A DNA stretch of 64,000 nt, from the NCBI GenBank assembly GCA_035711865.1, contig DASTBT010000129.1, positions 30,931-94,930 of the forward strand, read 5' to 3'. This document shows, one piece after another, positions 58,823-64,000 of the stretch. Below the pieces are notes generated by a model that made no database searches, was not told the origin of the DNA, and saw only the letters and a list, made by a program, of their open reading frames with translations. The stretch's first letter is position 1. Each line of letters starts with the position of its first letter. This stretch comes from JAOUEA01 sp035711865 (GTDB lineage Bacteria > Actinomycetota > UBA4738 > HRBIN12). The translations under genes and the position numbers were made by a program.

Positions 58823-58984
58823 GGATCGGCGACATATACCGAACGGGGATCTTCACGCTCGACGCCACCGACACCCTCGCGACGTGCGCACGGCGCCTCG
58901 AGGGCACCCGACATCGGCGCGTTCGGTGTCGTCGACGGTTCGGAGATCGTGGGCATCGTCACGGAGCGAGACTGTTCCACGTGA
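58819..58984 (+). pseudogene. Frameshifted CBS-domain gene after the USP gene
   Basis: ATG 58819 overlaps the USP stop. The frame starts as a CBS domain (MRIGDIYRTGIFTLDATDTL) but switches near 58905-58915: the CBS continuation IGAFGVVDGSEIVGIVTERD appears in another frame and stops at 58984 (TERDCST then TGA). Only part of one CBS domain survives, whereas partners normally carry two. The original function would be adenosyl-ligand sensing linked to the USP. Confidence 0.75.
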
Positions 58985-59056
58985 AGGCCGTGCTCCAGTT
59001 CCCTGCGAGGCCATCACCCACCGCCTCGTGACGGATCGGCCCGGGCGTCCACCCCG

Positions 59057-59740
59057 CTACCGCACCACCTTGACGTTGAAGATCGGGTCCTGGACCACGC
59101 CCCACAGGCGGACCCAGAGCGTGACGTACATCTCGGCTCCGCGAGCCGTGGAGAGATCTCCGAGATCGACGATGTCCCGCCACCCGAACGAGCGGAGGAG
59201 CTCGGACACGGCCGCCTTCGCCACTGCGTCGTCCCCCGAGACGAAGACCGTGTGGTCGCCCCCGGCGAGCTGTTCCGGGTTCACCATGACGGACGCGTTC
59301 ACCGTGTTCAGGGACTTGACGACGCGGGCGCCGGAGAACGCACGCTGGATCTGCTCAGCGAGCGAGTCCGTGTTGGATACGAACAGCGGCGGCGGCATGC
59401 CTGCCGTGGCGTCGAGGGGATTCGAGACGTCCAGCAGGACCTTCCCGTCGAGGTTCTCCGCTCCGGCGGCCGTGAGCGCCTGGACCGACGCGGCCCCCTC
59501 GGCGGCGTTCACCACGAGTTCGCCGTGCGCAGCCGCCTCGGCGAAGGTGCCGAGGGCGATCTCCGGGCGCTGACCGTGGAACTCCGAGAACGGCGGGCCT
59601 CCGTACCGATCCGGCTCGGTCCGCGAGAGGGTCGCCTGCGGATCCCGCGTCCCGATCATCACGTCGTGGCCGAGCTCCGCACACCTGCCTGCGATCGCTC
59701 GTCCGACGATCCCGGTCCCCAACACCCCGATGTTCATCAT
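59057..59740 (-). CDS. F420H2:NADP oxidoreductase-like / NAD(P)-binding protein
   Basis: This 227-residue protein has an N-terminal Rossmann motif NIGVLGTGIVGRAIAGR, followed by TRDPQ, typical of NADP binding. The rest resembles F420-dependent NADP reductase family members (VVKSLNTVNASVMVNPEQLA, then GDDAVAKAAVSELLRSFGW). Whether F420 or another substrate is used is not visible. ATG 59740 is divergent from a TetR regulator and shares its operator region. Confidence 0.8.
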   Translation of the reverse strand: MMNIGVLGTGIVGRAIAGRCAELGHDVMIGTRDPQATLSRTEPDRYGGPPFSEFHGQRPEIALGTFAEAAAHGELVVNAAEGAASVQALTAAGAENLDGKVLLDVSNPLDATAGMPPPLFVSNTDSLAEQIQRAFSGARVVKSLNTVNASVMVNPEQLAGGDHTVFVSGDDAVAKAAVSELLRSFGWRDIVDLGDLSTARGAEMYVTLWVRLWGVVQDPIFNVKVVR

Positions 59741-59799
59741 CGCCTCCTCATGGTTGGTGTCGCCTCATCCCGGCTCCGACCGGGACCCGGCGAGGATGC

Positions 59800-59854
59800 T
59801 ACGATACAGACCTGTCTCTCTACGATGCGCCCGATGCTAGAGACAGGTCTGTCT
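59800..59854. promoter_or_regulatory. Duplicated TetR operator and divergent promoter
   Basis: Two partly palindromic sites, ACAGACCTGTCT (59806-59817) and AGACAGGTCTGTCT (59841-59854), lie between the divergent genes; together they give the perfect inverted arms AGACCTGTCTC and GAGACAGGTCT (59808-59818 and 59840-59850). TACGAT boxes at 59800-59805 and 59821-59826 are possible plus-strand -10 elements. The sites are well placed to let the TetR protein repress itself and the reductase-like gene. Confidence 0.75.
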
Positions 59855-59899
59855 CATGTCAAACCGAGCGGCCGTTCGGCCCGGACGGGAAGGGGAGTG

Positions 59900-60499
59900 A
59901 TGGAACAGCGGAACCGAGAGGCGGATGCGGCGCCGTCGCCTCGCGACCGCATCCTGCAGACGGCGGAGCGCCTGTTCTACCGCGACGGCTACCGCGCGGT
60001 CGGCGTGGACACGATCATCGCCGAATCGGGCGTGGCCAAGATGACGCTGTACCGGCACTTCCCGTCGAAAGACGACCTGATCGCCGCGTACCTCGAACGA
60101 GCGAACGAACAGTTGCTTGCGTGGATGGAGGCGCTGATCGCAGGGCACCGGAACCCCCGGAGGAGGCTCGAGGCGGTGTTTGACGGGGTGGCGAAGCTCG
60201 CCGCTTCCCCCCAGTGCCTGGGGTGCGCGTTCGTCGGCGCATCGGCGGAGTTCCCCGAGCTCGACCATGCCGGGCACCGAGTGGCGATCGAGCACAAGCG
60301 CGCGATCGTCGGCCGGCTCCGTGCCCTCGCCGAGCAGGCCGGCGCCCGAGATCCGAAGGCGCTCGCGGAGGAGCTGCTCCTCGTGATGGACGGCGCGTGG
60401 AGCGCGGCGAGGGTGTTCGGTCCGGGAAGCCACGGCAAGCGAGCCGCCGCCGCCGCTCGGGCGCTCATCGAGGCTCAGGTCCCGACGAGGACCGGTTGA
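59900..60499 (+). CDS. TetR-family transcriptional regulator
   Basis: This 199-residue protein has the TetR HTH at residues ~15-60 (ILQTAERLFYRDGYRAVGVD, then TIIAESGVAKMTLYRHFPSK) and an all-helical ligand domain with TetR_C-type features (CLGCAFVGASAEFPELDH). The ligand is unknown. GGGAAGGGGAG precedes ATG 59900; GTG 59897 is a neighbouring in-frame alternative. The operator duplication upstream suggests autoregulation plus control of the divergent oxidoreductase-like gene. Confidence 0.9.
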   Translation: MEQRNREADAAPSPRDRILQTAERLFYRDGYRAVGVDTIIAESGVAKMTLYRHFPSKDDLIAAYLERANEQLLAWMEALIAGHRNPRRRLEAVFDGVAKLAASPQCLGCAFVGASAEFPELDHAGHRVAIEHKRAIVGRLRALAEQAGARDPKALAEELLLVMDGAWSAARVFGPGSHGKRAAAAARALIEAQVPTRTG

Positions 60500-60547
60500 C
60501 GGGTTGCGTCGATCACCCGGACTATCGTTATCACGACTCAAGGTGTG

Positions 60548-60691
60548 TCACTTCACCACTTCGAATCGGAAGTGGGAGGCGCTCGGCGTCTCGATCGAGT
60601 AGCTCGTCCTCCTCAGCTCGATTCGTCTATGGTCGCAATCCTCGAAGAGGTGGATGGCGTCGCCGAGCAGTATGGGCAAGGTGAGCTGCAT
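60548..60691 (-). pseudogene. Remnant of a dihydrofolate-reductase/RibD-C-like gene
   Basis: A 47-codon minus-strand frame reads MQLTLPILLGDAIHLFEDCD, then RRIELRRTSYSIETP and FRFEVVK-stop, matching the C-terminal strands of RibD-C/DHFR-like proteins (the LxxPVLLGDGxxLF pattern). The rest of the gene is missing: upstream bases hold a stop and no domain sequence. It occupies most of the 314-bp stretch between the TetR gene and the next CDS; the remainder shows nothing supportable. Confidence 0.6.
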
Positions 60692-60813
60692 CTCGGGTTC
60701 GAGACCGGCGGGTCACTTCGTCAGCTTCATCGAGCAGGCAGCGGTGCGCTCGGTGGTTCGGCAGCAGATCTTGGACAATCTCACTGAGGCGCCCTCGGGG
60801 AGCGGGTGAGCAC

Positions 60814-61467
60814 ATGAAGCATCACCAGCAGCCGTCGCATGAGGGCTCGTCCGAATCGCATGAGGCGAGGTCCACGACCGCGGCGGTCGATCTCTATTGG
60901 ATCCCCCTGGGCGCGGGTGCTCACGTCGTCCGTTTGAGCGGGAAGATCTACGAGGGGATCACGGCGTTCATCGGGAACCGGCCGCGGTACGCCCTCTACC
61001 ACACAGCCCTCGAGGTAAGGGTCCCCGCTGGCCGGTTCGTCATCGAGTCCGCGCCGATCCGGGGCGGGCCCGGACCTGAGCGCGGCGTGGTCGTCGAGGG
61101 TCCAGTCGGGACGAAATGGGCCGGACGGTTCTGGTTGTTTCGCTACGAGATTCGCCGGTGGCACGAAGGCTCCATCCCCGATGCGAGCGAGGCAGTATCG
61201 ACGATCCGTGTTGCGGACGATCTCGATCGCGCTCAACGGGTCCTCGACTTGGTGCCGTCTGTCCCGACCCTCGTGTGGGGCCGGGACGAGCTACGCACGG
61301 GTGACATGTGGAACTCCAACTCGCTGACCTCGTGGTTGCTTGCGCGTGCCGGCGTGGAGACCGACCGGTTCCAGCCGCCCTCTGGCGGACGAGCGCCAGG
61401 GTGGGACGCCGGTCTAGTCGTCGCCCAACTCCAGATGGGGTCTGGCACTCGCGGTGACGGGCAGTAA
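60814..61467 (+). CDS. Conserved-looking hypothetical protein (possible papain-like fold)
   Basis: This 217-residue protein has a short polar N-terminus, then YWIPLGAGAHVVRLSGKIYE, LYHTALEVRVPAGRFVIESA and the later GDMWNSNSLTSWLLARAGVE. The His in YHTALEV and the MWNSNS helix resemble the permuted NlpC/YiiX-like cysteine peptidase arrangement, but the Cys is replaced by Asn/Ser, so activity is doubtful. The call is a weak structural guess. ATG 60814 follows GGGTGAGCAC. Confidence 0.6.
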   Translation: MKHHQQPSHEGSSESHEARSTTAAVDLYWIPLGAGAHVVRLSGKIYEGITAFIGNRPRYALYHTALEVRVPAGRFVIESAPIRGGPGPERGVVVEGPVGTKWAGRFWLFRYEIRRWHEGSIPDASEAVSTIRVADDLDRAQRVLDLVPSVPTLVWGRDELRTGDMWNSNSLTSWLLARAGVETDRFQPPSGGRAPGWDAGLVVAQLQMGSGTRGDGQ

Positions 61468-61822
61468 CAGGAGCAGCGATTGGGCCACGTACCGCAATAG
61501 ACATGCGCCGTGCCCTGGGATCGCTTCGGGTGAGGCGTGTGCTCCTCCCACAACCCCTACTCGCACCGACGCCTTGGAGGATCATGATCGCGAGGATCCC
61601 GGCTCGCCGGACTCGCGCACATAGGGGCGGTCGCCGCGTCCACGTTTCCCGATTCTCTACGCGTTCGGGTCGCACCAAGCTCGAGACGCCGAGGGGTGGG
61701 ATGGGGAGGAGCGATCAAGACTCCCGGTTGTCTCGGCGCATCCTCCTGTGCACGGGCTGAGTTCCTGGGCAGCCGGTGTGGCCCGATTACGTCCATACTG
61801 TCTCGAAGAGGCGTCACGACGA
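61468..61822. other. 355-bp stretch without a supportable gene
   Basis: No promoter pattern, RNA or convincing protein was found apart from a possible TACTGT -10 near 61795 for the following SRPBCC gene and GAAGAGG before its ATG. The open frames are Arg-rich and look accidental. Confidence 0.5.
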
Positions 61823-62248
61823 ATGGTCCGCATCGAGGGTGAGATCGTCATCGATCGACGGGTCGAGGAGGTGTTCGACTTCGTCGCCGATGAGCGCAAC
61901 CGCTACGACCCGAGGGTGCGCCGGGCCGAGAAGCTCACGGCAGGACCGATCGGCGTCGGAACGCGATTCCGGTCGGAGACCACCAGCATGGGTCGGCCGA
62001 TCGAGATGGTGATCGAGATCACGGCCTACGACCGACCCCATCGGCTGGGGTCCTCCACACACCTGTCGTCCATGGACATCCACAGCACACTGTCCTTCGA
62101 GCCCGTTCCCGGTGGGACCCGGATGCGATCGTCGTCGGAGCTGGACCCGCGCGGTCTCCTCAGGCTGGCCAGCCCGCTCGTGGCCTCGATGGGGCGACGA
62201 CAGGCCCATGGCATCTGGGCTCACCTCAAGCGCGTCCTGGAGGAGTGA
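61823..62248 (+). CDS. SRPBCC-family protein
   Basis: This 141-residue START/Bet-v-1-like protein has the N-terminal VRIEGEIVIDRRVEEVFDFV, ADERNRYDPRVRRAEKLTAG and GTRFRSETTSMGRPIEMVIE expected for polyketide cyclase/SRPBCC proteins, which bind hydrophobic ligands in a deep pocket. ATG 61823 has GAAGAGG upstream. Its stop is three bases from the start of the dienelactone hydrolase gene, so the two are probably co-expressed. Confidence 0.85.
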   Translation: MVRIEGEIVIDRRVEEVFDFVADERNRYDPRVRRAEKLTAGPIGVGTRFRSETTSMGRPIEMVIEITAYDRPHRLGSSTHLSSMDIHSTLSFEPVPGGTRMRSSSELDPRGLLRLASPLVASMGRRQAHGIWAHLKRVLEE

Positions 62249-62251
62249 CGG

Positions 62252-62968
62252 ATGGGCTTGGTGACGATCAGCAGGGCGGACGGCTCGATGGGAGCGTACC
62301 TAGCCACGCCCGACGTCGAAGGGCCGTGGCCCGGCGTCATCGTGATCCACGACGCGCTGGGGATGACGACCGATCTCAGGAACCAGGTGGACTGGCTCGC
62401 GCGAGAGGGCTATCTCGCACTCGCCCCCGACCTCTTCCACTGGGGGAGCCGGATGCGGTGCCTATTCTCCACGATGCGAGCTGCGGTCGCCGGCGAGGGA
62501 CGACCGTTCGAGGATCTCGAAGCCGCCCGCACCTGGCTCGCCGGCCGCGAGGACTGCACCGGCGGGGTCGGGGTGATCGGGTTCTGCCTGGGTGGGGGCT
62601 TCGCGCTGATGCTGGCGTCGATGGCCGACTACGGAGCCTCGAGCGTCAACTACGGGGGCGTGCCGAAGGACGCGCTGGCGGCGCTGGAGGGGGCATGCCC
62701 GGTCGTGGGCAGCTTCGGCAGCAGAGATCGCTCGCTGCGGAACGCCCCCGCGCAGCTGGAGCGGGTCCTGAGCGAGCTCGGGATCGAGCACGACATCAAG
62801 GTCTATCCGCAGGCCGGTCATGCCTTCCTCAACGATCCGGCCCCTGGTGAGCTGCCCCTGTGGGCGCGGGTGGCGGGAAGGTTCGCCAATGCCGGCTACC
62901 ACGAACCGTCCGCGGCCGACGCTCGCAAGCGGATCGTCTCGTTCTTCGACGCGCATCTGATGTCGTAG
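62252..62968 (+). CDS. Dienelactone hydrolase family protein
   Basis: This 238-residue alpha/beta-hydrolase has the DLH triad: Cys in IGFCLGGGFAL, Asp in GSFGSRDRSLR and His in YPQAGHAFLND. Substrates are often dienelactones or lactones, but many members act on unrelated esters. ATG 62252 lies three bases after the SRPBCC stop. The end of the gene is followed by mobile-element debris. Confidence 0.9.
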   Translation: MGLVTISRADGSMGAYLATPDVEGPWPGVIVIHDALGMTTDLRNQVDWLAREGYLALAPDLFHWGSRMRCLFSTMRAAVAGEGRPFEDLEAARTWLAGREDCTGGVGVIGFCLGGGFALMLASMADYGASSVNYGGVPKDALAALEGACPVVGSFGSRDRSLRNAPAQLERVLSELGIEHDIKVYPQAGHAFLNDPAPGELPLWARVAGRFANAGYHEPSAADARKRIVSFFDAHLMS

Positions 62969-63084
62969 CTCTCCGACGGCCGCACTCGGCGTGGGATGCC
63001 CGATTGGACGCGCGTGGAGCCTTCTGATCCGCGTTCGATCCGGGGGCCCGACCCGCCACCCCGACGACCAGAGACGCGGGCGGG

Positions 63085-63421
63085 GAAGGCCACCAACGCA
63101 CACCGCGCACTCCGGCCGAGGCATTCGCCGCGCGACCCAAAGCTGAGCCCTCGAACCAGGCCCTCCCGGTTCCAGGGCGGTTCCGGCTTCGTCGGGACAA
63201 GGTCGACATCACCGGTCGTGACCCTTCGACACGACTCGCGCCTGCACCACATCGGGATCGGTCGAGGGCTGATCGGCACGCTGATGCTGGTCCTCGTCGA
63301 TGGGTTGGGGGTTCGGGTGATCACCGAGGACGGCGAGCTCTTCCGATCGTTCACCCTCGACCCTTCACGCGACGACCAAGCACGGTCGCAGGATGAGCGC
63401 AGAGATGGAACGATGTCCTGA
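63085..63421 (+). pseudogene. Decayed C-terminal transposase fragment (IS481/IS3-type), plus strand
   Basis: Pieces of an integrase-core transposase C-terminus occur in two frames: HRAL and, in the next frame, TPAEAFAARPKAEPSNQ and RFRLRRDKVDITG, then in the first frame VVTLRHDSRLHHIGIGRGL and VITEDGELFRSFTLDPSRD. At least two frameshifts or small deletions separate them, and the N-terminal half including the DDE residues is missing. The fragment ends at a TGA (63419-63421). Confidence 0.7.
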
Positions 63422-63423
63422 CA

Positions 63424-63459
63424 CACCTGTGAACGATGTCGCGAGACATCACACAGGTG
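63424..63459. repeat. 36-bp inverted repeat between the two transposase remnants
   Basis: CACCTGTG (63424-63431) and CACAGGTG (63452-63459) enclose a second arm pair GATGTC/GACATC (63435-63440, 63445-63450). GAACGATGTC also occurs twice (63409 and 63431). It lies exactly where the plus- and minus-strand transposase ends meet and looks like abutting or shared element ends. Confidence 0.65.
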
Positions 63460-63466
63460 CCCCCTG

Positions 63467-64000
63467 TCAAGTTCCGCCTGACGCTTGACGCTTCGTCTCC
63501 GGGTGAGGTTGGACGTGGAGCCCATCGGCACGCACCTTGCGGACTGGGCCGGTCCTCACCCGTGCGACCGTCTTGACGAGGTGGTTCTTGCTCCAGACCT
63601 GGATCACCGAATCGTCGACGAATACGTCCACCAGTTCGCCCTTGAACGCGCTGCCGGCGGTGAAGACCTAGTTGCCGACCGAGACCACACCATTGGAGCC
63701 CACGCGTCGCAGGACCCATTGGCCGCGCTGGTCCTCGTGCTCGTCGACGGGGACCGAGACCTGATCCTTCGTGAGCGCCTCCAAGCGGAAACGGTCGGCC
63801 GGGGTCGCCATCTCGAGGGCCTGATGGGGTCGCACGGTGTTGTAGTCATCGACCCAGGCATCGAGCTCCGCCTGCGCGATCTCGATCGAGGCGAAGGGCC
63901 GATCGGCCAGGAACTCGCGGCGCACCGTCTGGTGGAACCGCTCGATCTTGCCGGTGGTCGTTGGCGAACGCGGAGCCGTGTGCCGGTGGGAGACGCCGTT
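63467..64000 (-). pseudogene. IS481-type transposase, C-terminal part with amber codon, minus strand
   Basis: The gene enters from the right edge. The integrase-core C-terminus is clear: TTGKIERFHQTVRREFLADR, then FASIEIAQAELDAWVDDYNT and RPHQALEMATPADRFRLEAL. A TAG at 63668-63670 interrupts it (GNxVFTAGSAFKG, where a CAG-to-TAG change is likely); the same frame then continues for 66 more codons (GELVDVFVDDSVIQVWSKNH) to TGA at 63467. It would need readthrough to make a full-length protein. Confidence 0.8.

Noticed and set aside
60672..60809. 45-codon plus-strand frame (MGKVSCISGSRP...)
   Set aside because: It overlaps the start of the DHFR-like remnant on the minus strand and has no domain or good ribosome-binding site. 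The remnant is the better explanation.

Overview
The window reads as chromosomal DNA of a high-GC actinobacterium (Actinomycetota). The evidence is the strong G/C bias at third codon positions, many GTG starts, ATGA/GTGA start-stop overlaps, TANNNT -10 boxes with little or no 5' UTR, a 180-kDa-type NAD-glutamate dehydrogenase, an ECF sigma factor paired with a DGPF protein, and a LppM-like lipoprotein. A deeply branching or uncultivated lineage seems likely, but that is inference. No rRNA, tRNA or CRISPR was recognised.

Layout. 1-2.5 kb: ABC ATPase fragment, FNT channel and a FAD amine oxidase-like enzyme, all minus strand. 2.7-5.8 kb: ilvD and thrC. 5.8-13.8 kb: small transporters, a cold-shock gene with a clear terminator, a PBP4-type carboxypeptidase lipoprotein and lysS. 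13.9-15.5 kb: DGPF/YciI protein coupled to a TPR-tailed ECF sigma factor. 15.5-24.2 kb: the branched-chain amino-acid operon. It starts with a consensus-like promoter, a leader peptide carrying Leu-Val-Leu-Ile codons and an intrinsic terminator (a ribosome-mediated attenuator), followed by a small unknown gene, ilvB, ilvN, ilvC, leuA, leuB, cimA and a GNAT gene. 24-31 kb: a second PBP4-type enzyme, a multidomain GGDEF-EAL protein, a class III aminotransferase and serC. 31.4-33.4 kb: a universal-stress-protein/Rieske fusion between two paralogous membrane proteins. 33.5-37 kb: an arginine-deiminase-fold enzyme, a membrane-anchored degenerate receiver with a Gly-rich repeat stalk, and a fibronectin-III-like protein. 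37-45 kb: homocysteine methyltransferase/MTHFR fusion, secreted lysozyme-like protein, NAD-GDH and a secreted CAP protein. 45.4-52.3 kb: MBL hydrolase, LppM-like lipoprotein and a three-subunit molybdenum hydroxylase, facing a regulator that joins a degenerate KaiC/RecA-like domain, an XRE helix-turn-helix and a cupin. 52.3-60.5 kb: GreA-like gene with a divergent promoter, membrane proteins, a delta-60-repeat protein, a tandem ABM membrane protein, a USP gene with a frameshifted CBS partner, and an F420-reductase-like/TetR pair sharing duplicated operators. 60.5-64 kb: gene remnants, an SRPBCC protein, a dienelactone hydrolase, and two decayed transposase pieces facing each other.

The best integrated system is branched-chain amino-acid synthesis. 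IlvD, IlvBN and IlvC serve the Val/Leu/Ile pathways. ThrC supplies threonine, while CimA with LeuB offers a threonine-independent route to 2-oxobutyrate. leuCD, ilvA and ilvE are not in the window. The strongest candidates for undescribed biology are the USP-Rieske locus, the KaiC-like/XRE/cupin regulator beside the molybdenum hydroxylase, the degenerate receiver with its Gly/Ser stalk and coupled small upstream gene, and the ilv leader with the unknown small gene that follows it.
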